A stretch of DNA of 64,000 nt from the NCBI GenBank assembly GCA_032718865.1, contig JALUTQ010000007.1, positions 1,178,001 through 1,242,000 of the forward strand, in the 5' to 3' direction. Positions 21,775 to 32,528 of the stretch are shown piece by piece. Position numbers and translations under genes: made by a program. The stretch comes from Tilletia caries. Lineage: Eukaryota > Basidiomycota > Exobasidiomycetes > Tilletiales > Tilletiaceae. The notes under the pieces were generated by a model that searched no databases, was not told where the DNA came from, and worked only from the letters and a program-made list of their open reading frames with translations. The first letter of the stretch is position 1; every line of letters starts with the position of its first letter.

Positions 21775-23225
21775 AGTTTTGAACATGGAAGCTGCCATGT
21801 CATGAAGAGAGCCACGCGAAGGATCGCACAAGACGGGATCGGCATAGACGTAGTGCGGGAGCTTGTGTTTGCCGGGCTCCAGGTTGGCGAATGCGAAGAA
21901 CACGGCCGTTCCTGTTCGTGCACCCAGCTCAGCGACCTGGGAAACGAAATTGATGAGCTGCATTTGACCGACTCTCGATCCAGATTCCAGACGATATGAT
22001 TCTCGTCCATAGACCATACTCACAGAACGAGCAACTCTCCACACACCACGTCTGATGTACCTGGCTCGAGCCTCTGGCTGAGTCTCGTAGCTGGTCGTAA
22101 TCTTCAGCTGATTATGGGCATTGTTCAAGTCCACTGCGAGATGGAAAAGATTACATGAGTACAATTGATGTAATAAACAGCACGCATTGTGTGTGGGAAG
22201 GAGATTGAAGAAAAGTAACTCACGCCAGATACTTGCGCCTTCCGCATCATTCATTTCCTTCTTTCTCTTTTTGGAGCATCCTTCAGGCTCAAGGGACGAA
22301 GAAATACCATCCGCAGCACCTAACATATGTGAAGAGATAAAAAGTGTTTAGTGACTCAGGATTGTTTGCTATGTGCGTGACTGGAGACAGTAGCATTGCG
22401 TACCTCTTTCGGATTCAGTGCCCAGGTCTGCATCTGGCGTGGTGACGGCATCACTATCCTCCAACGCGTTCATCGAGCGGTGTGCCTGTTCTGCTTGTGA
22501 GAAGCTGGGAGGGGCATCAATACCTCCCAGCAACACGCTTTGATCGCCGACACGAGAATCCGAAGGAGACGCGCTGCTTCCTGATGATGATGGCGCCAGG
22601 CGCGCGAACGACGGAAGAGAGCGGGGCAATGGAGAGGGGGAGAGCAGCCGGCCAGCGCCTGTCTCCTCGGCAGCCAATCGTTCGGCCTCTCGTGCGGCCT
22701 CAAGCGCCAATGCCTCTTCCGCGACCCGCAGTGCCTCCGTTATCGTGCTCTCTGCCGTGCCAATGGCAGCAGAAGCAGGCGCAGGAGCAGGCGCCGCAGC
22801 CGCAGCAGTAGCAGGCGCAGGTGCAGGCGCAGGAACAGCAGGCGCCGCAACGGCAGCAGAAGCAGGCGCCGCAGCTGAGCCAGTAGTCGTAGAGATATCT
22901 GCATGAGAAGAACAGGGATGGGAGAAACGAGTCAGAGTAGAGAGACGAGCTGAGCAATGCAAGGATTCATGAGACGCACCGACACGAGAGTGAGCCTTGG
23001 AATGGCTGCAGCTGCAGTTGGCCTTCAGCGCGCCTAGAGCTGGATCGTCAGGATCCTTGCATCCTTTGCGACAGCGAGGAGCTGGAGAGGAACGAAAGCG
23101 AATGGTGCAGGTCAGCTTACAAGCTCAGTCGTACTCCAGTAAAGCGGTCAGAATCCGAATCACTCACGAGCACGCTTGGGAGCCTGGGCTGTTTCTGCTT
23201 GAGTGGCTCTCTTGCGCGTGCTCAT
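21775..23225 (-). pseudogene. 5' part of gypsy-split host gene, five exons, unknown function
   Basis: Minus-strand exons 23225-23168, 23081-22980, 22898-22404, 22319-22224 and 22133-21775. Introns of 81-90 nt begin GTGAGT, GTGCGT, GTACGC and GTGAGT and end in AG; all four are phase 1. The protein starts MSTRKRATQAETAQAPKRA, a basic segment that could be a nuclear signal. A cysteine cluster follows (RCRKGCKDPDD, NCSCSHSKAH), then an Ala/Pro repeat, a serine-rich part, a KKRKKE basic patch and a conserved-looking block (LNNAHNQLKITTSYETQ...YVYADPVLCDP). With 13032-13289 it totals about 455 codons. The gene was intact until the gypsy insertion. It faces the KDZ-associated gene, and the cysteine cluster suggests a link to KDZ transposon cargo, but I do not recognise it. 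Confidence 0.7.
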
Positions 23226-23513
23226 TGCAGTGTGAACAGAGAAGAGGAATCGTCTGGTGTTGTTGTTGTTGCCTGTGCGCTGTTGTTGTCAAGCTGCTGG
23301 GAACCTCGTTAATGTACCCTGTCTGGAAAAGGACAGATTCTGTCCTGGGTCCAGCCAGATCCTGGCTGGTTTTTTGATACGGTTCCTGGCCCGTCCCACG
23401 ACCAAAATACGTGCTCAGTCTACCCGCCATATGTAGTCAAAACTCAAAACCCTCCGAGAAAGTTGAAAGGTCTTCAACTTTTTGACGAACGCATTACGCA
23501 GCTACCAAGTACA

Positions 23514-23555
23514 TACTGACTACTGACTACTGACTACTGACTACTGACTACTCGT
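23514..23555. repeat. 7-bp tandem repeat (CTGACTA)n
   Basis: About five perfect head-to-tail copies of CTGACTA in a non-coding stretch. Confidence 0.9.
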
Positions 23556-23559
23556 CAGT

Positions 23560-24035
23560 CCATATCGATTTATCAACTGTGGCTTGTGGGTCACCGATCA
23601 GGTACGCAATACACATGTTACATTACATCTTTGGGGAGCTTTATCTGCTCATCATCTATGTTGTGTGGAAAATCATGGCTTATGGCGGAGAGCTGGAAGG
23701 ATAGCGAAGTTACTCTGAGAGCGAGGCGTGGTGGGCGTCTATGTGATTTGAATGATTGACTGTGCTTCTGGGCCATTGTTTAATGTTTAGGTATGCAATC
23801 CACATCTGACAAGTGACAGGTCACAGCATTGAGATTTGAGCACGCCTTTTGAGAATTCGAGTCTAAGATATCCAGACCAAGCATTAAGCAACATCAGTCA
23901 TCAGTCATCAAGGCATGCATGTTTCTTGCTACTTTTCATTTCCCGTTCATATTCTAATTTCTATAAACCCATGGCCTCAAAAAGTCTGGGGAACACTCTG
24001 GCTCAAAAGCCAGGCCGGTGGGATTGACAATTCTC
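23560..24035. repeat. dispersed repeat, copy 1
   Basis: Shares CCATATCGATTTATCAACTG, ACGCAATACACATGT, CTCATCATCTATGTTGTGTG, TTAAGATATCC-type and AAAAGCCAGGCCGGTGGGAT strings in the same order with 55885-56330. A shorter match is at 31676-31765. Similarity is moderate, with many substitutions. No terminal repeats or coding seen; old element of unknown class. 24036-24373 holds nothing I recognise. Confidence 0.65.
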
Positions 24036-24373
24036 TCCTCCTTCTCGCTGCTTGGGAGGGAATCCACCACAGTGACCTCCTTTTTTCTCCAAGGCAACGA
24101 CTTCTACCGCCTAGTGATTTTTGGTCGATGTGCAGCGGGCAGACCAACTTTTCCCAAGAGAATAAAACCTAAGTCCAAAGCCGGACTGAAATCAGCAGAT
24201 CATTAAGAAGGCGATATTCAAATTCTAAGTAAACTCACTTCGTCGCTGTGGAAATTATCCACTCAATGTTCCATCCCATATCTTTTAACCCTTTAACAAA
24301 CAATAACACAGAAGTCAACAGCACACGCTGCTGCTTGTTGCTCCGTTGTTTTGCAGCGATGTTGTGCGTAACC

Positions 24374-25131
24374 TAAGGATGAGCACGGAGTAAGCCCCGG
24401 AGCGGCTTTGCCGGAGCGCCCTGGTTATCCGGGGGAGCCGGGAGTACGGAGTGAGAATCGAGAGGTTACGTCACCGTTGCCGGAGTACGGAGCTGATATT
24501 TAAGCAATGTAGGAAGTTCCCCGGAGTACGGAGCTGACCTCTGGGCTTTGCAGAATTTCCCCGGAGTACGGAATAAAAACCTGCGAAATGTGACGGAGTA
24601 CGGAGTTACCCCCGGAGTCCGGGGCGCTCCGGGACCTCCACATTGTTTCTCATACGGAAGGCATATCCCCATAAACATGGATATTTTGAGGGTATTTTGA
24701 TGTCAATTCTCAAAATTTATTTTCACAATTCTCATCTCGCAGTCTAAATCTGACCAAAACAACTCTTCAAGCGCTCTCAGACTGTTCTCTTGAGCACAGC
24801 TGCTACAAGCTTGATCACGAGCATACACATTTCTGAAATCATACCATATTTTGGGATTTGTGAGATCATCTCCCGGAGTACGGAGCTCCCCCGGATTATC
24901 CGGGCTCCGCAGCTACGGAGTACGGAGTAGACTTTCTGAAACACTTCATCATTTGATGGAGCACGGAGTAAGTTTTCTCTGGTGCTCCTTATCGTGACGG
25001 AGTACGGAGTAAGATGCTGGTGTAACTCTGAAAAGAGACGGAGCACGGAGCACCACAGAAAGTCAGCGGAGCGCCCCGGAGTATGGGCCCGGGAGTACGG
25101 AGCACTCCGGGGCGCTCCGGGCTCATCCTTA
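24374..25131. mobile_element. hAT-like MITE, TAAGGATGAGC family
   Basis: 758 bp. Ends TAAGGATGAGCACGGAGTA and, inverted, TAAGGATGAGCCCGGAGCG. Interior of CCGGAGTACGGAG words at both sides and an A/T-rich centre (24660-24880). The flanks GCGTAACC and GGCCCGAG do not match, so its target duplication has been lost. It supplies the uninterrupted version of the element at 61881-63454 (CCGCAGCTACGG near 24907). Confidence 0.85.
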
Positions 25132-25142
25132 GGCCCGAGCTA

Positions 25143-25345
25143 CTGCGGTATACTGGAACTATCCTGCAGTATGTTTCGTGACATTTTTCCTGTAAAATAT
25201 GATGTGGACATACTGCAGTAGTACTGCGAGAACGGTGCTGCAGTATACTGGAACTGTCCTGGAGTATGTTTTCGGACACATCGTCCTGTAAAGTATGATG
25301 TGGACATACTGCAGGCAGTAGTACTGCAGTATAATGTAAGTACCC
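25143..25345. repeat. imperfect direct repeat with CTGCAGTAT words
   Basis: Two units of about 100 bp, each with TATACTGGAACT, TCCTG, GTATGTTT, CTGTAAA, TATGATGTGGACATACTGCA. The surrounding 25130-25450 is full of ACTGCAGTAT variants, resembling the interior word-arrays of the MITEs here. No clear ends found. 25640-26320 holds nothing I recognise. Confidence 0.6.
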
Positions 25346-26323
25346 GAAAATTTGCCAGTATGTCGCCAGTATACTTGAAGGAAACAGTACTACTTTTTCC
25401 ATACTGTCGCAGTAATCAGACCTTCCGGACCAAAGGCATACTGTATACTGTACTATGTTTTGAAAAAAATTCTGGTCCTTCAAGTATACTTCGAAACACT
25501 GCCTGCAGGGTGATCGAGGCGATCCTGAAGGGAAAATCGCCCTCCTGGAAGAACTGCATGTTTAAAAGGCGCGTCATCACCTCGCAGGAAGCGGACGACT
25601 TCCGCAGAAGCTTCTTTGTGGACATCCAGTCCTCAATTGTCTCTTAAAGTCTTAAGCTCCCGGCTTCAATAAATAATATGCACACATATAATGCGCTGCT
25701 CTCAGCTCTGGTCTCTTAGTGCCGACTGGTCTTAGTGCATAGTGGTTTAACACCGGAGTTGTCATTACTGACTTGCGCCTTTACTGAGCATGAAATTAAT
25801 ATGGCTGTGAAAGGAAAAGCCCATATTAACCTAATGAATTGCCAAATTGTCCTTCACGGAAATGCCAACAACAATGGAATTAAAGGCTGTCTGTGCTCGA
25901 AGGAATAACCAAGTTAACTTTCCGAAAGGCTGTCCGTTGCGGGTTGAATTGCCATACTTAGGTGGGTAAAATACTTGACTTAGTATGGTAAAATACTGTG
26001 TCCAGAGGCGCCATGACATTGACAGCCGGCGGAATGCCTGTCCTGAGAGCCTCGATCACTGCGGATGCAGGATGAAATGGCAATGATTGCTGATCCGAAA
26101 GCCCATGCTAACAGGGTGAAAACCCCTTTCCCTCATCAGGTCAAAAACTCAAAACAATAATCTGGTCGGACAATATGGGTACGTGCAAACTCAATTAAGA
26201 GAAGTGGACAAATGGGTGGCTGGAAGGCTTTTAGGGCCGCATGGGTTTTAAAAATAGGCGCAGGCATGGCGAGTCAGGGTCTTTTGATTTTGAAAGCTTG
26301 CGTTTGCAATTCCTGACATACAA

Positions 26324-27615
26324 TTGAAGACTTCAAAATATGCCTTGAAGGATACTTTCGACATAGATAAAATAGCTCTTTCCTGGTGGTTGCAGCCCGA
26401 CACTGGGCTCGCAATCGAGCTGTTGGCAGGCAACCAAAAAGACAATACCAGACTCACTCTGGTGGCTTGCTGCAATCCTGATGGCTCAGAAAAGACAGAG
26501 CTGTGGTTTTCGGCCAGTACCAAAATCCCCGCGCTCTCAACAAGGTCAACCAAATATCACTTGGTCGTCAATACTCAATACCGCGCAAACAAAAAGGGAT
26601 GGATGACTGGTGTAATGTTCAAGGAGTGGCTGGAAGCATTTGGCGCAGATGGAGGGCCGCAAGGTCTGCCTGCTGTTGGACAATGCCAGCTCACATAATT
26701 TCTCGGTGCAGACCGAGAATTTCGAGGTTATTTTTCTCCCTTCAAACACAACTTCAGTGATTCAGCTCTTAGACCAGGGTATTGTCCGAAGTCTCAAAGT
26801 TCGCTACCGGCACAAATATTAGATCACTGTGCTAAGATGATGGAGGAGGTCGATACTCAATAGAGAGGAAGCAATCAAGCGGTGGGTCATCTTCGACACA
26901 ATCCATGCTGTCTTTGCTCCTTGCTGCATGAAAAGATGATGTCACCCCTGAGACCATCGCCAATTGTTACCAGCACTCAAGGGTCAAAATCTTTGGGCCC
27001 ATTGAGAATCCTCGCCGTGTGGTCTCCACTACATCAGACTCCCAGACTTCAGACCACGCCCCAAGCGACTAGAGTCTGTGGAGCCTGAGCTGGCTGCCGT
27101 ACTTGAGGACAGACATGCTCCGGTTAGGCAGGAGTCAACGGATCCTCAGCTACCTCCTCCAGACGATGCCATGGAGGCAGAACTGGACAAGATCATCTTT
27201 CAGATGGGTTACACTAATCGCATATCCATTGCTTTTCTCCTTGGTCAGGAGTCAGGAGAAAAAGTCTAGGACAGAAGCGTTACCCACTGACGATGAGATC
27301 TTAGAGGCTGCTGGGGCTACTCCCTATGAGGAGGAGGGCCCCGAGGCTGACTTGGTGGAGACCAGGAGGAGGGAAGTCACACGCAAAGAAGCACTCAAGC
27401 TGCCAAAATCCTCGATGAGTGGGCATAACAGCAAGATGACCTCGAGACATCGTCGCTCGTCAGCATTGACAGAGCCCTGCGAACTGTCAAACGACTTGCT
27501 TTCAAGCTTCGAGTTGATGCTCAAGAGCAAAAGCAAATTCAGGACCACTTCAAGCCAGTCGGAAGCTCAACAGCAGCGGAACCAGAAGAGCTTGGATCCA
27601 AGTCATTTCCTATAA
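26324..27615 (+). pseudogene. pogo-like (DDE/CENP-B type) transposase, dead
   Basis: Broken frames with the DDE core of pogo/Tigger/Fot transposases. FDIDKIALSWWLQPDTG is the first D region (usual DE changed to DK). LTLVACCNPDGSEKTELWF and KKGWMTGVMFKEWLEAFG follow. A frameshift near 26640 leads to KVCLLLDNASSHNF, FLPSNTTSVIQLLDQGIV and VRYRHKY, the second D and the usual PNTTS motif. Further frames to 27615 give DDEILEAAG and a helical tail (SIDRALRTVKRLAFKLRVDA) as in this family's C-terminus. The N-terminal HTH region is not visible. Several stops and shifts: an old relic. Confidence 0.8.
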
Positions 27616-27691
27616 GTGGATGTAGATGAAGTGGATGCAGAAGAAGTGAGAGACCCAGAGACCCATGAAGGAAAGAGGAAGAGAGAGCGCG

Positions 27692-27758
27692 ACGCGTCAA
27701 GGCCACGACGCGTCACGCGTTTTCTCCTCGCGCGTGTTTTCCTCACCCGTTAACGCGT
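27692..27758 (+). promoter_or_regulatory. cluster of four ACGCGT boxes (MCB-like)
   Basis: ACGCGT at 27692, 27708, 27715 and 27753, with GCGCGTG at 27730. ACGCGT is the MluI cell-cycle box bound by the fungal MBF complex at G1/S promoters. The cluster lies roughly 100-400 bp upstream of the decayed open frames that start near 27850-28120. Function inferred from density only. Confidence 0.45.
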
Positions 27759-27851
27759 GGATAACCTGCTCACCATTAACCACGTACACCGAGTTAACCA
27801 ACCTCATCTCGCTCGTCTCATCTCGCCGTTATCCGATGATACCGCAACACC

Positions 27852-27869
27852 CCCCTCCCCCCCCCCCCC
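27852..27869. repeat. poly-C tract
   Basis: An almost pure run of C in CCCCCCTCCCCC context. Length is prone to sequencing error and prevents a reliable frame through this stretch. Confidence 0.85.
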
Positions 27870-28117
27870 CCGCGTTTCGAGGTCGAGCAGCGTGTACCGC
27901 TCGCAGCCGCCACTGAACTCCAAGCAACGGACGCCCCGGATCCGACGGCGTCAGCCAGCACCTGGACTGCTGCCCGCCCGGCCGCAACCCTCCCAGCCTT
28001 GGACGCCAACGCGACGCGGGCATCATCGAGGTCTAGGGGTTCGACCCACTGGCACCGACGTTTCCGACAAGACATACGAGCGCTGCAAGCCGACCACGCC
28101 CAAATGTCCGCCGTTAC

Positions 28118-29036
28118 GTGGATCGGACCTTCAAGCATCACAAGACACAAAACGGATGGAACGCCTTTCGGACGTGGTCGAAGCACAACTCATCTTCGGC
28201 GGCAGCACCAGTTGTCGGTCAAAGGCCCGTCGACGCTTACCGGGCCCTCACAAGTTCCGACATCGAGGCGATCGACAAGTGGGCCCTCGAGCACCTGGAC
28301 GACAAAGGAGACAAGGCTGCGCAGAAGGATTACAACAACGCGTGCCGAGACATGGTCAGCCGGCTGCGTCACCTACAGCTTCGCTTCGGCATCTCGGTGG
28401 CCGCCGTGATGTCCTCTCGAGAGGAGGGTACCGTTCCCTTCCTGGCCCTCTCAGCACAGAGCAAGAGCGCGCTGGTGTTCGTCATCAACTGCCTGCAGAA
28501 GGGGAAAACGGCGGACAACCTGGCCACGAACTTCGACAGAGGCGTCAAGCTGCGGACTTGGGAACGTTCCCCCGACGACCCGCCTCTGGATTCTGGAAAG
28601 CGAGCCGCTGCCAGTGAAACCCCGCCTAACCCCGGCACAGCAGGCCGCTAAAGACCTCATTGGATACATCCACTCGACGGTGGCTGCGTCGTTCGATCGT
28701 CAAGACCTAACCCCCCAAGACAAGGATCTGAAGACGAGATGGATGAAGGCGACTGCCAACGGGACACGCCTCCGGTACAAGGACTTCTTCTCGCTTCTGG
28801 CCGAATTGCGGTTCTCACTACAGGGGTGACCTATCGAGGCAATGCGTCTCGTCTCAGCGGACGCGGTTACGGATCTGCCTTCGACACCGCCCCTTCCCTC
28901 CACGGTCACGATATGGACAGGCAGCATGCGGGACACCTCGGCCTGGACAGAAGCGCCGGTCCAAGCGTTGAGAACCGCCATCGGAGATGCAACCCTCGAA
29001 GTTTCTGCCTGTCAGGAATCCGGAGCTGACGCTTGA
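28118..29036 (+). pseudogene. unrecognised gene, decayed
   Basis: Open segment 28118-28651 (FKHHKTQNGWNAFRTWSKHN, SSDIEAIDKWALEHLDDKGD, LRHLQLRFGISVAAVM) passes by a frameshift near 28610 into 28614-28829 (RLTPAQQAAKDLIGYIH, KDFFSLLAELRFSLQG). An in-frame TGA at 28827 then leads to PIEAMRLVSADAV and on to 29036. Replacing the TGA by Trp would give GWP, a motif I associate weakly with uncharacterised repeated basidiomycete proteins. Charged, helical composition; no domain recognised. The ACGCGT cluster is upstream. Confidence 0.4.
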
Positions 29037-29343
29037 TCGTCCCACGCCCGTCCCATGCCCAATTACTCTTCTTCTCTGCTCAAGAACTCTTCTTCTCTGT
29101 CCGCTGTGAGGGCCACATCCTGACTTTGGTCACCTGTGCCTGGCCCATGCTTTCACCCGTCGTATACTCGTATCTCTACTGCTCGTGGTTCCTGTTCACT
29201 TGCTACACCTGCGCTTCGGTATCTTTCTCTTGCCTCAACAGCTGATTCAATTGTCATACATTTCATTGTGTAGAATGTGACGATGTTGGCCATATCAAGA
29301 AGTGTTACAAAAGGGACGGGACGAAAGAGCATCGGAAGACAGC

Positions 29344-29765
29344 TCAAGATTGGACTGGAATGCCAATACGGCGTAGAAGGTCTTTGAGGGTTGCTTGCTC
29401 GGTCGGCGACAGTTGTTGCATAGACGCAGGACTCTCGACGGGATGGGACGAGGCGGTGGAAGTTGCAGGCAAGGGCGTCCCTGGTATAGGAAGTGTATGA
29501 GTTGTCCCACTCCCACGGGTGTGGCGCTGACGCTGCGACATTCGGACGCGATCCCACGCTGGAAGGTCTGCAGCCTCGAGAATCAAGGCTCAAGCGTCGT
29601 GGGCAGTAGTAAAGGTGGGTGACGAGGTTACCGGTGATCTCGTCCGGATGGTTAAAATGATGCTTACAACAATGACACTGCCACTTGACGGAACGAAAGC
29701 GTGTTTCGTGCTTGTTGTACTTGAACTTGAAGGACCTGACGTCGATGATAGTCCAGGACTGTAAC
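29344..29765 (-). pseudogene. 3' part of MITE-split zinc-finger gene
   Basis: Minus-strand segments. One frame gives RSFKFKYNKHETRFRSVKWQ, then WQCHCCKHHFNH and TGNLVTHLYYCPR, a C2HC arrangement like BED-type fingers. A one-base shift near 29590 leads to LEAADLPAWDRVRMSQRQ and a tail ending LKDLLRRIGIPVQS before the stop at 29344. BED fingers occur in hAT transposases and in host DNA-binding proteins, so the source is open. The upstream half is at 31205-31626. Confidence 0.45.
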
Positions 29766-31196
29766 TAAGGTTGTCCCCTGAGTTGGCGCGGAGCTGGAGT
29801 TTTGCGGACTCCGCACTCCTCCGACGGAGGTGGAGCGCGGAGCCCACTTTTGAGAAATTTTTGATATTGAAAAAGCGCGGAGTCCGCCGGGAGGACTCCG
29901 CCAGACTTTACGCGGAGCGCGGAGCCCATTCATGGGCCCACTTGCCAAAAGTGCGGAGCGCGGAGTCGTTAAAATGATGTAACAATTCCGGCGGAAGTTC
30001 CGCGGAATTCATCAGAGCCGGACGACGGAGCTCCGTGCTCCGACTGAGGAAGTAAAAACCTCGTCCTCGTCCAAGGCTCGGCAAGCTACTAGAGTTACCA
30101 CTTTTCTGCGAAATAGTATAGTCAATGTATAGTGAGTGGTCACCTCGGCGGGAAATAGTTTAGTCAAGTGAGATATAGCTACTACAAAAACTAATTGTTA
30201 CTATTTCAGCCATGCAAAATTTTCGTTGGCTTTTCGCTGAAAGAGCCACTATAGTCACTTTCAGTAGCTACCTGTGACTAGTTCAGCACAAAGTGAGATC
30301 AACATAGTTACTATATGTGGCTATCAGTTACTGGAGCTACTAGATAGTAACTATCCAGCAGCTTTCTCAGCTAGCCCCTGTCCAACACCAAAAAATCACA
30401 CTTGGGTAAAATAGTTACTATATGTGGCTATGAGTAACTGAGATAGTAACTATATGTGACTATGAGTAGCTAGAGCTACTGCATAGCGATTGTCTAGTGG
30501 CTATCTCAGCCAACTGCAATTTTTCATAACTATTTCAACTATTAGTTCTCCGCGTCGATTTGAAAAAGTTATAGCTACTATTTTTTCTTGGCGGCTTCGC
30601 CGCCCAAAGTATGGTCAAGTACTCAAGTTATCACTATAAGTCATAACTATATAGTTATCATAGTTACATAGTGAAGATAGTTGCCGAGCCTTGTCCTCGT
30701 CTTCATCGATTTCGCTGTCATCTTCGACTTCCGTGTAAGTTGTGCTCCTCATCGAGCTCGTCATCGGCGTCGGAAACTGAAAAGTCATGTTCATCTCAGG
30801 GGATAAAACAATCATCATTATCCGTTGAGAATTTCAAAATAGCACTGGTGTCAATACCGCAATAATGTCGGACGGTACATGTATAGCTCTAATTGTATTA
30901 GAGTCATTCTGAGAGCAACTTATACCACCACTGCGCTTCGACCGAATTCCGCGGAATTCCGAGCTCCGCATACACGGAACACGGAGGAGCATTATGAAAA
31001 CGCACAGAAATAGGCGGAGCGCGGAGCTGGGATTTCAACTTTTGTAAAATTCCGTCGGAACGCGGAGCTGGATTTCTTTTAGCTCTGTCTTAGTCTGCTC
31101 TGTCTTAGTCTGTGGAGGTGGAGCTCGCCTCAAAAAGTCAAAATTCCGGCGAATTTAGAACTGCGGAGGCGGAGCCCTCCGCGTCACTCCGGGGCA
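29766..31196. mobile_element. hAT-like MITE, TAAGGTTGTCC family, with nested element
   Basis: Left end TAAGGTTGTCCCCTGAGTT is intact; the right end is eroded (CTCCGGGGCA, the last bases lost). ACTGTAAC flanks it on both sides (29758-29765 and 31197-31204), supporting an 8-bp duplication. Interior words are CGGAGCGCGGAG and CCGCGGAATTCC. A 622-bp element of another family interrupts it at 30072. Two further copies are at 54571-55360 and 62434-63229. Confidence 0.8.
30072..30693. mobile_element. hAT-like MITE, CAAGGCTCGGC family with TAGTAACTA words
   Basis: 622 bp, ends CAAGGCTCGGCAAGCTACTA and, inverted, CAAGGCTCGGCAACTATCTT. Perfect duplication TCCTCGTC (30064-30071, 30694-30701). The interior is a dense array of TAGTTACTATATGTGGCTAT-like words. 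No coding. Homologous to 46910-47523. Confidence 0.92.
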
Positions 31197-31204
31197 ACTG
31201 TAAC

Positions 31205-31626
31205 GCTGTATAGGCTATAGATTCTTGCGCAGATCCAGTCGTCCATGTTGGTGTTCTCGGTGGCAACGTAACGCTTCCAGGCCCGGTCCCGGGCCTGGAT
31301 GAGGGATTGCTTGTCGGATGTGATCTGATCGGAATGTGACGCTGGCGCTGGCGCGGCTCCTAACGCTGCAGCTGCCGCGGCTGACGATTATCCTGGGACG
31401 AACGGCGAAGGTCCTGGTGCGGACAGAAGTTCTGCGGCTGGCGATGCTCCTTCTGCTGCTGCGGCCGGCGAAGCTCCTGGTGCTGCTGATTGCGACGCTC
31501 CTTCTGCTGCTGACGACGCTTTTTCTGCTGCTGCTGCCGATGCTCCTGGTGCTGCTGACGATGCCTCTAGTGCTGCTGCTGCTGACGATGCTTCTGGTGC
31601 TGACGAAGGGTAGCAAAGCGCGGTGG
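31205..31626 (-). pseudogene. 5' part of MITE-split zinc-finger gene (Ala-rich)
   Basis: Minus-strand frame with an Ala/Ser/Pro/Glu repeat region (EASSAAPGASAAAAEKASS and variants, 31420-31610). One in-frame TAA follows at about 31394, then SDKQSLIQARDRAWKRY and NMDDWICARIYSLYS up to the MITE target site. The GCT/GCA triplet run explains the low complexity. It is continuous in sequence with 29344-29765 once the MITE is removed, but the frame does not match directly, so an intron or further decay lies at the junction. Confidence 0.4.
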
Positions 31627-31675
31627 GCGCCAGTCTAAATTGTGTGATTGATTGTGTTCTCTGGGTCGTCGTTCG

Positions 31676-31765
31676 GGTATGCAATACACATCACACCTTT
31701 TGAGCATTTGAGCCTAAGATATCCAGATAAAGAAACATCGAGGCGTGCATAATTTTCCCTACTTC
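31676..31765. repeat. dispersed repeat, fragment
   Basis: GCAATACACATCACACCTTTTGAG, TAAGATATCCAGA and GCATG..TTCCCTACTTCCTATTTCC match the order of strings in 23600-23950 and 55940-56250. Confidence 0.5.
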
Positions 31766-31910
31766 CTATTTCCTTACTCAGCGGACAGGCAGTATCTATA
31801 TGAATTTGCAGCATATGCCCCTCCCTTGCCTCGTCGTGCGCGCTCCTTCTGGCCCCGAAGACCCGTCCTACCACCCTACGCCGGCAGCCCCAGTCCACCA
31901 GCACAAAATG

Positions 31911-32342
31911 CCCACCCTCTCAGCCCTCCCGGCCCTCTCGACCGTCCTCGAGAGCCCGGTCGCCGCCAAGATTGCTGCCGTCCTGCTCGCCGCCGCCGCC
32001 GTCCCCGCCATGGTCCTCCTCATCACCATCTCCGCCGACTTCCGAGCCCAGGTCGCCGACCACCAAGCACAGGCAACCCACCAGCTCGAAGAGTGCCGGC
32101 TGACCTTCCGGGAGAACCGCTGCCTAGAGCCGGTCCTGTGGACGGCCGAGCGGTGCCGGGCGACGCAGGCCTGCTACCGCCAGCCTGTTCGCCCACCACC
32201 GCTCACCCACATCGTCCTCCACCTCCTCAAAACGGCGGGCGGCGACCTCGTCGCCGCCTTCGGACCGGCGACCCTCACCGTCGCCGTCCTCGCCGTGGGC
32301 ACTTCCGTCGTCCTCCTTCACCGCGCTCAGGCCCGCGCCTGA
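31911..32342 (+). CDS. Brr6/Brl1-like membrane protein
   Basis: About 143 residues from ATG 31911; the frame is open upstream to 31800, so an earlier start is possible. There are two hydrophobic segments, KIAAVLLAAAAVPAMVLLIT (about residues 20-40) and FGPATLTVAVLAVGTSVVLL near the end. Between them four cysteines are spaced LEEC...ENRC...AERC...QAC. This pattern, NxC after a short helix and paired downstream cysteines between two membrane spans, matches the disulfide domain of Brr6/Brl1 nuclear-envelope proteins needed for pore complex assembly. Assignment is by pattern only, and the protein is short for the family. Diverged copies lie at 35572-36191 and 58490-58890; this is the only one without frame damage. 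Confidence 0.5.
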   Translation, partial: PTLSALPALSTVLESPVAAKIAAVLLAAAAVPAMVLLITISADFRAQVADHQAQATHQLEECRLTFRENRCLEPVLWTAERCRATQACYRQPVRPPPLTHIVLHLLKTAGGDLVAAFGPATLTVAVLAVGTSVVLLHRAQARA

Positions 32343-32426
32343 GCCGGGCGCCATCCCACCCCTTTCTCCCCTTCCTAACACCCGCCCCCACACACACCAA
32401 CTCTCCCACCCCCACGTGCAATACCC

Positions 32427-32528
32427 CTATATTCTAATCTCATGCACGCCAATGTCGATCGAGCCATAGATTGTCACGACGACACCGGCGAGGAAGATGA
32501 AGAACTTGAGAGGCTGGACGAGCCAGAA
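32427..32528 (-). CDS. C-terminal exon of a membrane protein (candidate)
   Basis: Minus strand, after a CCTGCCAG acceptor: a 33-residue exon with one membrane span (VQPLKFFIFLAGVVVTIYGS) and an IDIGVHEIRI tail before TAG. The copy in the inverted duplication (near 61266-61380) keeps the frame despite a 3-base deletion, which hints at coding. Upstream exons not identified. It would converge with the Brr6-like gene at 31911. Confidence 0.35.
   Translation of the reverse strand, partial: FWLVQPLKFFIFLAGVVVTIYGSIDIGVHEIRI

Noticed and set aside
22700..22957. Cysteine/tyrosine-rich minus-strand frame
   Set aside because: Out-of-frame reading of the Ala-Pro repeat in exon 3 of the host gene.
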